Assembly: GCA_050259235.1 (NCBI GenBank)
Contig: JBLNAG010000003.1
Span: 16,084 to 80,083 of the forward strand
Source of the DNA: UBA5364 sp050259235
GTDB taxonomy: Bacteria; Bacillota_I; Bacilli_A; RF39; UBA660
Reading direction: 5' to 3'
DNA length: 64,000 nucleotides
Shown here one piece after another: positions 1 through 7,530 of this stretch; position 1 is the first letter of the stretch, and every line of letters starts with the position of its first letter. The position numbers were made by a program, and so were the translations under genes. The notes below the pieces were generated by a model. The model saw only the letters and a program-made list of their open reading frames with translations. It searched no databases and was not told the DNA's origin.

Positions 1-895
1 TTAAATTATGAATATATGATTCGACATTCTTTCGATCATTATCTATTATATCCATATAGCCTTTAGCTACACTCGTTAAGTCAATAAAACTGACAATATC
101 ATTGCCATTAATATCGGTATTATAAACTGGTTCTCCGTTTGCATAAGTACCATCAAATATATATTCTGCATTTAGTACTGCTAAATAAAACTTTATTCCA
201 TCAATTTTATATTCTAAATTATTATTTCTTAAATCATTCTCAATAATATATCTTTGAACAGCTAAGTCATATACATAATGACCTGGTTTACTCCACTTAT
301 CAAATAATTTTTCTTTATATTTATAGTATTTATCATTTTCCATATAATCTTCAATATTGATATTTAATTCATCAAGTAAACAATAAATACCTTTTTCATT
401 CTTCATAAAAATAGAATTTATCTTATCTTCACCATAATCATTAGTAACCTTCTTACCTATTTTTAAAAAAGTATTTGTCGTTGTAGCCTTTACTTCAATA
501 ATATTAAAGGTATCATTTATTTCATTATAAATATCCACATAACACAAATATATAATACCACCTATTTTACAGTCAAAACTTTCTTGAGTGTATGTATCTT
601 TAGAATATTTAAAAGTACCAGCAAAGTATTTTGGAGCTACATTACCAGCAAGTAATTCAACTTGATTATAGTATGGTAACATTATATCTAAATGCTCATT
701 AGTAACATCAATTAAATCATTATCTTCTTCATCATACATATCAGATAATAATTCATTTAAGTACTCTTCTTCTTCCTCTTTACGGTACTCTTCTAAAGTA
801 ACAGCACTTTCCAATTTTTCCTTTTTAAGTTTATCTAAAGCAACATATCTAGGACATCTGCCATAATTAATAAACTTAGTTTTAGTTATAGCCAT
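1..895 (-). CDS. Cas4/DUF2779-like PD-(D/E)XK nuclease-family protein (3' end beyond window)
   Basis: The 298 visible N-terminal residues carry a RecB/Cas4-type signature. An early KTKFINYGRCPRY segment with Cys14 resembles the first cysteine of Cas4-like proteins. A later YVDIYNE...IIEVKAT block fits the PD-(D/E)XK core, with D121, E134 and K136 as candidate catalytic residues. The family is associated with nucleic-acid cleavage; DUF2779 proteins of Mollicutes and Firmicutes begin this way, but the diagnostic C-terminal half lies outside the window. The ATG at 893-895 is preceded by an AGGTGAT ribosome site formed by the last codons of the upstream gene, so the two genes are translationally coupled. 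A role in DNA repair or defence is inference; the name rests on motif recognition only. Confidence 0.5.
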   Translation of the reverse strand, partial: MAITKTKFINYGRCPRYVALDKLKKEKLESAVTLEEYRKEEEEEYLNELLSDMYDEEDNDLIDVTNEHLDIMLPYYNQVELLAGNVAPKYFAGTFKYSKDTYTQESFDCKIGGIIYLCYVDIYNEINDTFNIIEVKATTTNTFLKIGKKVTNDYGEDKINSIFMKNEKGIYCLLDELNINIEDYMENDKYYKYKEKLFDKWSKPGHYVYDLAVQRYIIENDLRNNNLEYKIDGIKFYLAVLNAEYIFDGTYANGEPVYNTDINGNDIVSFIDLTSVAKGYMDIIDNDRKNVESYIHNL

Positions 896-898
896 AAA

Positions 899-1531
899 TC
901 ACCTAAATTCTTTATAAAACTTTTTAACTTCATCCTTAGTATATTTTTTTGATTTGGTAGCTCTCTTCATTTCATGAGCAAATTTCCCGAGTGAAATCAA
1001 ATGAATCTTATCATCTTCTTCAAAATCAAAAATACACATATTACTTATAACAACATATTTTTTTATCTTTATTTCTTCATATTTTAAAGTAAGTTCTTTT
1101 TCATCATCTCTTAGTACCATATAAGGATTATCAATTAATTCTTCACTATCTTTTCCCTTTTTTAAGATTAGATTTTTATTATTACATTTACCACTAACTA
1201 ATCCTTCTTGATCAAAAATTTTGAATAGATATATACCACTTTGATCAAACATAATTAAATCACTATTATAATTTTTGGCATTGATAATCTTACGATATCC
1301 TGGGACTTTATCAATCATCAATAAAATTAAATCTTTTTTATAATCTATATTACCTTTAACACTAAATACTCCAAACCCAATATATCCATATTTAACATAA
1401 TGATATACTATTTTTATTAATATCAAAATGATAATGATAATTCCAAAGAACAATAAAAAGTTTAAAACAATTTTAAGAGTTCTAAGTAAAAAATTTAAAT
1501 ATTCTAAATTACCATTAAAAAATAGTATCAT
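899..1531 (-). CDS. Membrane-anchored NERD-like (nuclease-related domain) protein
   Basis: 210 residues. A hydrophobic segment at about residues 17-45 anchors the protein. A soluble domain follows with the NERD layout: SDLIMFDQSGIYLFKI, then a Gly-containing turn (GLVSGKCNNKNL) and a conserved Asn-Pro (DNPY). In canonical NERD domains the second strand ends in an E-x-K catalytic pair. Here that position reads LFKIFD, so the active site looks degenerate and the protein may be structural or regulatory. The start ATG has an AGGTGA ribosome site. The gene ends in TGA within the AGGTGATTTATG that starts the Cas4-like gene. The pair probably acts together on nucleic acid at the membrane (inference). 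Confidence 0.45.
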   Translation of the reverse strand: MILFFNGNLEYLNFLLRTLKIVLNFLLFFGIIIIILILIKIVYHYVKYGYIGFGVFSVKGNIDYKKDLILLMIDKVPGYRKIINAKNYNSDLIMFDQSGIYLFKIFDQEGLVSGKCNNKNLILKKGKDSEELIDNPYMVLRDDEKELTLKYEEIKIKKYVVISNMCIFDFEEDDKIHLISLGKFAHEMKRATKSKKYTKDEVKKFYKEFR

Positions 1532-1542
1532 TATAATTTCAC

Positions 1543-2817
1543 CTACTTAATAATTTTATGAATAAGAGGTATTTCTTCATCAAGCTTCCCAGTTATTGTA
1601 AAACAATCCAATATTTCACCAACAGTTATATCCTTATCACCTAAATATACTTTAAGTATTTCTTCATCTTGAAGAACATAATCTCCAACTTTTTTATTTA
1701 AAACAACTCCTACACCATGATTAATACTATCTGTTTTATCATATCTTCCCGCACCTATTTTACGTACAACTTCACCTAATCCATAAGCATTAATAGCACT
1801 TACAAAACCCGTTTTAGGACTCTTAATTGAAAATACTCTTTTAGAAACTTCAATAGTATTTATATCACCATGTTGGTATTCAATCATATCGCAAAACTTT
1901 TTATAAGCTTTACCATTAATTAAATTAATTTTTACTTCTTCCTCTGCATCTTCAAAGCTAATAGATTTACCTAAACTAACCATGATCGTAGCTATTTTAG
2001 TTACTAGTGAAACTAAGTCTTTAGGCCCATTACCTTTTAATACTTCAATACTTTCTAATACCTCTAAAGAATTTCCAATAGCATTACCTAATGGTTGGCT
2101 CATATCAGTAAGAACACATACTACTTCAACATCATTCTTTTTACCGATTTTAACCATAGTTTCCGCTAATTTGGAAGCATCTTCTAATGTTTTCATTAAA
2201 GCTCCATTACCAACTTTAACATCTAGTACTATTTTATTTGCTCCACAAGCAAGTTTTTTTGACATGATACTAGAAGCAATCAAAGGAATTGATTCAACGG
2301 TCCCACTAACATCTCTCAAAGCATATATTTTCTTATCTGCCGGAACTAAATTACCAGTTTGTGAAACAATCGCTACTTTAATATCATTTACTTCTTTAAT
2401 AAAGTCTTCTCTTGCTAAATCCGTTTTAAAACCATTAATTGATTCTAGCTTATCAATTGTCCCCCCAGTATGTCCAAGACTACGACCACTCATTTTAGGA
2501 ACACATACCCCACAAGAAGCTACTAAAGGAGCAAGAATTAATGTTGTCTTATCACCAACACCACCTGTAGAATGTTTATCTACTTTAACTCCATCAATTT
2601 CACTTAAATCAATTCTATCACCACTATTAAGCATTAATTCGGTTAAATCATAAATTTCTTCATCACTCATCCCATTAATACAAATAGCCATTAAAAGTGA
2701 ACTCATTTGGTAGTCTTTAATATCACCATTTATATAACCATCAACAATAAATTTTAATTCATCTTTTGTTAATGTTTCTCTATTTCTTTTCTTGTTTATT
2801 AATTCAACAATATTCAT
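1543..2817 (-). CDS. pdp: Pyrimidine-nucleoside phosphorylase
   Basis: 424 residues, the usual length for the thymidine/pyrimidine phosphorylase family. The enzyme cleaves uridine or thymidine with phosphate, giving the base and (deoxy)ribose-1-phosphate for nucleoside salvage in the cytoplasm. The family signature SGRSLGHTGGTIDKLE is present near residues 110-125. The N-terminal helical domain (VDGYINGDIKDYQMSSLLMAI), the phosphate-binding KHSTGGVGDKTT loop and the C-terminal barrel-sandwich region (GAGRYDKTDSINHGVG) are all intact. The ATG follows a good AGGTGG site. It is probably co-transcribed with the two downstream genes, 11 bases away. Pdp of Firmicutes usually accepts both uridine and thymidine; the sequence does not settle the preference. 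Confidence 0.93.
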   Translation of the reverse strand: MNIVELINKKRNRETLTKDELKFIVDGYINGDIKDYQMSSLLMAICINGMSDEEIYDLTELMLNSGDRIDLSEIDGVKVDKHSTGGVGDKTTLILAPLVASCGVCVPKMSGRSLGHTGGTIDKLESINGFKTDLAREDFIKEVNDIKVAIVSQTGNLVPADKKIYALRDVSGTVESIPLIASSIMSKKLACGANKIVLDVKVGNGALMKTLEDASKLAETMVKIGKKNDVEVVCVLTDMSQPLGNAIGNSLEVLESIEVLKGNGPKDLVSLVTKIATIMVSLGKSISFEDAEEEVKINLINGKAYKKFCDMIEYQHGDINTIEVSKRVFSIKSPKTGFVSAINAYGLGEVVRKIGAGRYDKTDSINHGVGVVLNKKVGDYVLQDEEILKVYLGDKDITVGEILDCFTITGKLDEEIPLIHKIIK

Positions 2818-2845
2818 ATTACCACCTATATTAATTATAGCATAG

Positions 2846-2873
2846 AAAAAACTAAATTACACGTAATTTAGTT
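2846..2873 (-). terminator. Intrinsic terminator of the XRE gene
   Basis: On the minus strand a 10-bp perfect stem AACTAAATTA/TAATTTAGTT with loop CGTG is followed by a run of T. It overlaps the stop codon of the XRE regulator and separates it from pdp. Confidence 0.8.
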
Positions 2874-3218
2874 AACTCTCTTGTTAATTATATCAACTGT
2901 TTTTTTAGTATCACTACATATTTTATTATATAGTTCTTTATGCTTCTTTAACTCTTTTATAATTTCTAAATCATTATCCGAAATAGATATTTTATATGGC
3001 TCATTTTTATCTTTTATATAATGATCCATTCCTAGTAAATAAGCAGGATCTAAATCTAATCTTTCAACTAATAACATAAATGTTTCTAAAGTAGGTGTTC
3101 TCACACCTGTTTCATATCCACAAATGGATACCTTAGTAACTCCTAAAATAACACCAAGTTCCTCTTGCAATAGCCCTCTTTTAATTCTTTCTTGTTTTAT
3201 TCTTTCACCTATGAGCAC
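2868..3218 (-). CDS. XRE-family helix-turn-helix regulator
   Basis: 116 residues. An N-terminal Cro/CI-type HTH (about residues 5-60) reads IGERIKQERIKRGLLQEELG...VSICGYETGVRTP. A short C-terminal region (residues 75-115) is charged and may mediate dimerisation. Initiation is at GTG (3216-3218) just after a GAGGTGA site. The stop codon is embedded in an intrinsic terminator hairpin (2850-2873). Such small regulators usually repress their own or a neighbouring operon; the divergently transcribed YmaF-like gene is the obvious neighbour, but no operator could be defined. Target unknown. Confidence 0.85.
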   Translation of the reverse strand: MLIGERIKQERIKRGLLQEELGVILGVTKVSICGYETGVRTPTLETFMLLVERLDLDPAYLLGMDHYIKDKNEPYKISISDNDLEIIKELKKHKELYNKICSDTKKTVDIINKRVN

Positions 3219-3296
3219 GATTCACCTCACATATACTTCGTTTATTTATATAATTATATCATCTACAGTTTTTATTGCAAGTTTTATGTACATTAA

Positions 3297-3322
3297 AAAA
3301 GTAAGAATTAATCCTTACTTTT
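3297..3322. other. Inverted repeat in the XRE/YmaF divergent intergenic region
   Basis: A 9-bp stem AAAAGTAAG/CTTACTTTT with an 8-base loop lies between two divergently transcribed genes, where a terminator is not expected. It could be an operator, a leader hairpin of the YmaF-like mRNA, or the end of an unseen small RNA. No choice can be made from sequence alone. Confidence 0.4.
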
Positions 3323-3383
3323 ACTTGATAAAAATGGAGACTCGTTTTTCTGGCAGACATAGAATATAATGAGGTGTTTATAT

Positions 3384-3674
3384 ATGCAATACGTATCACA
3401 CTTGCATAGCTTTAATGGAATAACTACACTTAGTGATAATCATACACATCATTATTCAGGAAGAACCAGCTTAAGTCCCGAAACTCCAAATCATACACAT
3501 TATATGACTGGAAACACTGCTTTAAATAATGGGCATATACATCAATATAGCATACAAACTGGTCCAAGTATACAAACAGAGCACGGTCACACTCATTATT
3601 ATCAAGCAGCTACTTCATATAATAATGGACATATTCATTATATGTATGGTTATACCGGAATATCTAATCAATAA
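3384..3674 (+). CDS. YmaF-family histidine-repeat protein
   Basis: 96 residues built from about six repeats of an H-x-H unit (HLH, HTH, HTH, HIH, HTH, HIH), each followed by aromatic residues and a short Gly/Thr linker. This matches the YmaF family of Bacillus and Clostridium. Function is unknown; the regular His-x-His spacing suggests metal binding (inference). I chose the ATG at 3384, not an in-frame ATG at 3369, because GAGGTG at 3371-3376 is the ribosome site and would lie inside the longer version. A strong terminator follows, so the gene is probably a single transcription unit. There is no signal peptide or membrane segment. Confidence 0.75.
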   Translation: MQYVSHLHSFNGITTLSDNHTHHYSGRTSLSPETPNHTHYMTGNTALNNGHIHQYSIQTGPSIQTEHGHTHYYQAATSYNNGHIHYMYGYTGISNQ

Positions 3675-3690
3675 GTAAAGAGTATACTAA

Positions 3691-3726
3691 AAAATGAGAT
3701 GTAGGTTTATATCTCATTTTATTTTG
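3691..3726 (+). terminator. Terminator after the YmaF-like gene
   Basis: A 10-bp stem AAAATGAGAT/ATCTCATTTT (3691-3700 and 3711-3720) with a 10-base loop runs into a T-rich tail. Confidence 0.85.
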
Positions 3727-3829
3727 TCGTTTACGTTTTCCTTTACAATAAACCAATATTAAAACTACCAGTATATTGTTTTTTTAAAACTATATATGAT
3801 ATTATATATACATAATACGGAGGTAAAGT

Positions 3830-4525
3830 ATGTATAACATTGATTACAAGAATTTAAGAAAAGAAATTTACTTTGGTTTGCCATTTATATTAGTTGGATT
3901 ACTATTTTTTATATTATTATGTTTTCTAACCTTTTCTGGTTTGATTAAAAAAATGTCAATGGATAAAACTGTTGAAGCTTATAAAATAGATGAGAATGGT
4001 CATTATGACAGTGACGGTGCATATCTATACTCACCAATTTTTTATTATAGTGTTAATGGAAAAGAATATGAATGTAGAATTAATTACTCAAGTAGTAGTG
4101 GAGTTAATAGTAAGCAAAAAAATGTTTATTATAATAGTGCTAATCCACAAGATTGTGTAACTGATTATACCGTTAAACCAGAAATATTTATGTATTTTTT
4201 ATGTCTATTCCCTATTATATTTATACTAGTAGGATTTATTCAAGTAAATAAATGTATCAAACAAATTAAAAAGATTAAAGATTTAAATATGCATGGTAAG
4301 TTAATTAAAAATTTACCATACGAATTAGTTAATAGTAATTATTCAATAAATAATAGAAATATAAGAGCAATTAAAGTTATTTATAAATTGCCAAATGGTG
4401 TTGAAACTGAGTTAATTGGAAATCCTAGATTTGATGGTAAGATGACAGATGAAGATGGTTTTGTTGATTTACTAATTGATGAACAAAATCCGGAAAATTA
4501 TTATATAGATTTTAATATTAACTGA
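3830..4525 (+). CDS. DUF3592-like membrane protein
   Basis: 231 residues. Two hydrophobic segments (about residues 14-38 and 122-142) bracket an extracytoplasmic domain. That domain contains YSPIFYYSVNGKEYECRINY and later YYNSANPQDC, the pattern of DUF3592 (Y-x-P...Y-x-V-x-G, then Y-N-x-x-N-P). A C-terminal soluble domain of about 85 residues ends in LIDEQNPENYYIDF, an echo of the same NP-x-x-Y motif. The ATG at 3830 follows a strong GGAGG site. The stop is TGA followed immediately by TAA. Function unknown. It stands alone between two terminators. Confidence 0.6.
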   Translation: MYNIDYKNLRKEIYFGLPFILVGLLFFILLCFLTFSGLIKKMSMDKTVEAYKIDENGHYDSDGAYLYSPIFYYSVNGKEYECRINYSSSSGVNSKQKNVYYNSANPQDCVTDYTVKPEIFMYFLCLFPIIFILVGFIQVNKCIKQIKKIKDLNMHGKLIKNLPYELVNSNYSINNRNIRAIKVIYKLPNGVETELIGNPRFDGKMTDEDGFVDLLIDEQNPENYYIDFNIN

Positions 4526-4541
4526 TAAAAATTTATATTAT

Positions 4542-4573
4542 AAAGAAGCAGGTGTTAATCTGCTTCTTTTGTT
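4542..4573 (+). terminator. Terminator after the DUF3592-like gene
   Basis: A stem AAAGAAGCAG/CTGCTTCTTT with loop GTGTTAAT is followed by T-rich sequence. Confidence 0.85.
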
Positions 4574-4610
4574 TTATTAATTCACTTTATCATCAATAAT
4601 AAATTTAATA

Positions 4611-5024
4611 CTATTTATTTATTCTATTAAAACTTCTCTTTTCATTGCCAAAGATTAATATTAATTTATCATCGGCAATATAATCAACTTTTATCTTATC
4701 TTTGATAATAATAATTTTATTACAATTTAAATTAATAACTTTATTTTCTTTATCGTATTTATATTTATCACATAAATCATAATCATCAACAGGACTTCCT
4801 ACTCCAAAATAGTAAGAAAAATTACCATTGTCATAAAAATTGATATACTCAACATCTTCATCAGTTTTTCTAGTCCACGATGTTCCTTTTAACGGATTGT
4901 TTGAATTGATTAATATTAAGAAAATAAAGATAATAGTTAATATAATAATTGTACTAATAATTATTATATTTTTTTTATTTAAGATATGTTTTTTCACTTG
5001 TTCTGTAGTAAGATTCTTCTTCAT
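4611..5024 (-). CDS. Small single-pass membrane protein, unknown function
   Basis: 137 residues: a basic N-terminus, one membrane segment (about residues 18-41) and an extracytoplasmic domain of about 95 residues. The domain starts LKGTSWTRKTDEDVEYINFYDNG, which resembles small lipocalin-like or copper-resistance-type beta barrels in which a G-T-W strand is followed by an E-F-x-x-x-G strand. No catalytic residues are visible. The start is the ATG after AAGAGGT. Not assigned to a family with confidence. Confidence 0.55.
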   Translation of the reverse strand: MKKNLTTEQVKKHILNKKNIIIISTIIILTIIFIFLILINSNNPLKGTSWTRKTDEDVEYINFYDNGNFSYYFGVGSPVDDYDLCDKYKYDKENKVINLNCNKIIIIKDKIKVDYIADDKLILIFGNEKRSFNRINK

Positions 5025-5116
5025 ATTTTTTTACCTCTTAAACAATATTATAATATAATTATTCTGATTTTTTACAAATTATTATTAACACTTTACACAT
5101 TAAATAAAAAAGAGAA

Positions 5117-5245
5117 TTATTTTTCCTCTTTCTTTGATGATAAAAAGGTAACTTTTTCAGCAATAATTTCAACAACTTGTTTTCTTTTTTCAGCTTCTTG
5201 TTCAAATTCTCTAGTTTGAATTCTACCCTTTATACCTATTAAAGA
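5117..5245 (-). pseudogene. ssb: Orphan duplicate of the ssb 3' end
   Basis: About 43 codons in frame (IGIKGRIQTREFEQEAEKRK...KKEEK, stop TAA at 5117-5119) match the C-terminal part of single-stranded DNA-binding protein. The stretch is nearly identical, with only a few base differences, to the ssb tail at 5740-5870. Similarity stops near 5245, so there is no start and no OB-fold N-terminus. This copy and the other tail lie in direct orientation on either side of the HIT gene, a sign of a recent duplication or insertion event at this locus. Confidence 0.7.
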
Positions 5246-5286
5246 CTTTAGGTATAACAAAAAGATAGCAACAACTATATTATTAA

Positions 5287-5679
5287 TTATACATTAGGTC
5301 TCTTATTCTCTTCTTGCATTAGCCAATGTCTAACACCTTTACCTGCTAGAGGTTCATCTTTATATCTAGGAATAACATGTAAATGTGAATGAAATACAAA
5401 TTGACCCCCTACTTGTCCAATGTTCCATCCTAAGTTATATCCGTCAGGTTTGTATTTTTTATCCAAATAATCTTTTACAATATCAACCAATTTTTTTGTA
5501 TCTAACCATTCTTTATCAGATAAATCAAAGGGATTTTCTTTATGATTCTTTGGTATAATGTAACATGCACCTATCAAAATATTATTATCATCAGCTACAC
5601 AAACACAAGTATCATTTTCAAATAAAATATATTTAAAGTTATCAATGTAGTTACAACAATTACAATCTTCTTTTATCAT
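5287..5679 (-). CDS. HIT-family nucleotide hydrolase/transferase
   Basis: 130 residues, a normal length for the HIT superfamily. The histidine-triad motif HSHLHVIPR lies at about residues 95-103, with the catalytic His in the H-x-H-x-H pattern. N-terminal cysteines (CNCCNY) may bind zinc. Enzymes of this family act on nucleotidyl compounds such as AMP-lysine, AMP-NH2 or dinucleoside polyphosphates; the substrate here is unknown. An alternative is the GalT/HINT-like sub-branch. The gene sits between two direct copies of the ssb 3' end, so it may have arrived as an insertion or as part of a tandem duplication. Confidence 0.85.
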   Translation of the reverse strand: MIKEDCNCCNYIDNFKYILFENDTCVCVADDNNILIGACYIIPKNHKENPFDLSDKEWLDTKKLVDIVKDYLDKKYKPDGYNLGWNIGQVGGQFVFHSHLHVIPRYKDEPLAGKGVRHWLMQEENKRPNV

Positions 5680-5739
5680 ATTCTTTACCTCGTGATATTA
5701 TTATATCATTAATTATACATATAAGTAAAAAAAAGAGAA

Positions 5740-5905
5740 TTATTTTTCCTCTTTCTTTGATGATAAAAAGGTAACTTTTTCAGCAATAATTTCAACAACT
5801 TGTTTTCTTTTTTCATCTTCTTGTTCAAATTCTCTAGTTTGAATTCTTCCCTTTATACCAACTAAATCACCTTTTTTACAGAATTCTGTAGTACTTTCAG
5901 CTATT
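5740..5905 (-). pseudogene. ssb: ssb, C-terminal part, separated by the integrated element
   Basis: In frame this reads IAESTTEFCKKGDLVGIKGR, then IQTREFEQEDEKRK and on to KKEEK and TAA (5740-5742): the last 54 residues of a small single-stranded DNA-binding protein. The upstream part begins abruptly at the recombinase attachment site (5903-5905). The matching N-terminal part is at 11411-11583. Joining the two at the shared ATT trinucleotide restores an uninterrupted 111-codon gene. The rejoined protein would lack the acidic DDDIPF-type tip, as does the competence-type SsbB of Bacillus (113 residues). Confidence 0.85.
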
Positions 5906-5916
5906 GCTGAATTGTT

Positions 5917-7407
5917 TTAGTTACAAAAATTAAAGTATATAGTAATTTCTTTTTTTTCTGATATTTCAATTTTATTTATTAATGTTTGTATTATCAATTT
6001 ATCTGGTTTTTCTAATTTTAGTAAACTATTTACTAGTTCATCATACGATAAATTGTTTTTCTTTTTATTTATAAGACTATCAATAGAATCAGTTATGTTT
6101 TTCTTTTCTTCTAAACAATTATTTTTGTACTTTTTGTATTCTTCAATTGATATAATATTTTCAAGCCTATCATCATACAACGTTTTTAATTTACAGTTAA
6201 TTCTTTCTAATTTGTTCTTTAAATCATTAACCATTTTATCATTGTTACTATCAACCATGTTCATCTCTTGATTTATTTTGTCATAATTAATAATCTGATT
6301 GGAAATTGCATTTTTCAAACATTCCAATACACTTTTTTCTAACTTATAATAGTTATTACAATGACTTGAGCAAACTGTATAGTGATATGCATGATTGTAG
6401 TTACAAAAAGTATAAGCATAATTGCCACTAACACGAATACATATAGCATGTCCACAATCTTTACATCGTAACAACCCAGACAATAAATAATCGTGTTTTT
6501 TGTTTGAATCACGAGTATTAGACGAAAGTTTTGTTTGGACAAAATCAAAGGTTTTTTTATCAATTATAGGTTCGTGAGTATTTTCAACTATAATAACATT
6601 TGATTTATCTATTTTTCTCTTTTTATGGATTTTATAACTAATATTTTCATATTTGTGTTGAATCATATTTCCAATATACATTTCATTTTTTAGAATAATA
6701 GAAACAGTAGAAGCCTTCCATAAATTATGTTTTGATATAATAGCTGGATTTGAAGAGTTATAAACTGAAGGAACATCTATATTATCAGAGTTTAATCTCT
6801 TTGCTATTACTGTTACCCCATAACCATTAATATACTCACTAAAAATTCTTTTTACAATTAAACTTGCATAAGAATCAATAATAAGTTTATTCTTGTTATT
6901 TGTGTCTTTCTTGTACCCATAAGGTGGACGAGCACCAATAAATTCACCTCTTGTCATTTTTGAATACAACGAACTTCTACATTTTTTAGATAAATCTTTT
7001 GAATAAATATCATTAACAACTGATTTAAATGGTGCTATATCAGTATTTTCTAGTTTGAAAGTATCATAGTTATCTAATATAGCAATAAATCGTACACTAT
7101 TTGTAGGAAAATATATTTCTAAATAATATCCTACTTGTATATAGTCACGTCCTAATCTAGATAAATCTTTTACTATCACACAATTAATTAGTCCGGATTC
7201 AATATCTTTAATCATTTTTTTAAATCCTGGTCTATCAAAATTAGTGCCACTATAACCATCGTCAACATACTCATTTACTAAATCCAATCCATTTTGTTTA
7301 ATATAATTTTTTATTATATCTCTTTGATTCTTAATTGATTCGCTTTCTTTAATATCTATTTTATTTTTATCTTCATCAGATAAACGTATATATATACCTA
7401 CGTTCAA
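5917..7407 (-). CDS. Large serine recombinase (integrase of the element)
   Basis: 496 residues. The N-terminal resolvase domain (about 1-140) has the nucleophile serine in IYIRLSDED (Ser9) and the catalytic arginine block KDLSRLGRDY. A recombinase domain follows (PPYGYK near residue 160), then a zinc-ribbon region (GLLRCKDCGHA...FCNYN) and a coiled-coil-rich tail, the layout of TnpX/phiC31-type integrases. Initiation is at TTG (7405-7407), seven bases after a perfect AGGAGG. The stop lies only 14 bases from the crossover trinucleotide, so the gene abuts the attachment site as integrases usually do. It should catalyse integration into ssb; excision normally also needs a directionality factor, for which the 39-residue product at 7411-7530 is a candidate (inference). 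Confidence 0.93.
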   Translation of the reverse strand: MNVGIYIRLSDEDKNKIDIKESESIKNQRDIIKNYIKQNGLDLVNEYVDDGYSGTNFDRPGFKKMIKDIESGLINCVIVKDLSRLGRDYIQVGYYLEIYFPTNSVRFIAILDNYDTFKLENTDIAPFKSVVNDIYSKDLSKKCRSSLYSKMTRGEFIGARPPYGYKKDTNNKNKLIIDSYASLIVKRIFSEYINGYGVTVIAKRLNSDNIDVPSVYNSSNPAIISKHNLWKASTVSIILKNEMYIGNMIQHKYENISYKIHKKRKIDKSNVIIVENTHEPIIDKKTFDFVQTKLSSNTRDSNKKHDYLLSGLLRCKDCGHAICIRVSGNYAYTFCNYNHAYHYTVCSSHCNNYYKLEKSVLECLKNAISNQIINYDKINQEMNMVDSNNDKMVNDLKNKLERINCKLKTLYDDRLENIISIEEYKKYKNNCLEEKKNITDSIDSLINKKKNNLSYDELVNSLLKLEKPDKLIIQTLINKIEISEKKEITIYFNFCN

Positions 7408-7410
7408 ATC

Positions 7411-7530
7411 TTATCCTCCTAACTCATAGGTATTAATACACACACTATCTTTATTATAAACTTTATTTTTTAGATATTCAATAAGCAAATCAGTCAACGA
7501 ATTATTTGAATAAATAATACTAATTTTCAT
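7411..7530 (-). CDS. 39-residue ORF between rep and the recombinase
   Basis: A 39-codon frame beginning MKISIIYSNNSLTDLL and ending NTYELGG. Its ATG overlaps the last codons of rep, and its final codons (GGA GGA TAA) are themselves the ribosome site of the recombinase, whose TTG starts four bases later. The three genes would therefore be translated in a coupled series. It also contains a 17-base copy (7430-7446) of a sequence repeated at the element's right end. It has no recognisable domain. A small accessory such as an excision factor is possible, but this is speculation. Confidence 0.4.
   Translation of the reverse strand: MKISIIYSNNSLTDLLIEYLKNKVYNKDSVCINTYELGG

Noticed and set aside
1982..2653. 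A 223-codon plus-strand ORF opposite pdp.
   Set aside because: It is an antisense shadow of a highly conserved enzyme gene, with no ribosome site and no recognisable protein.
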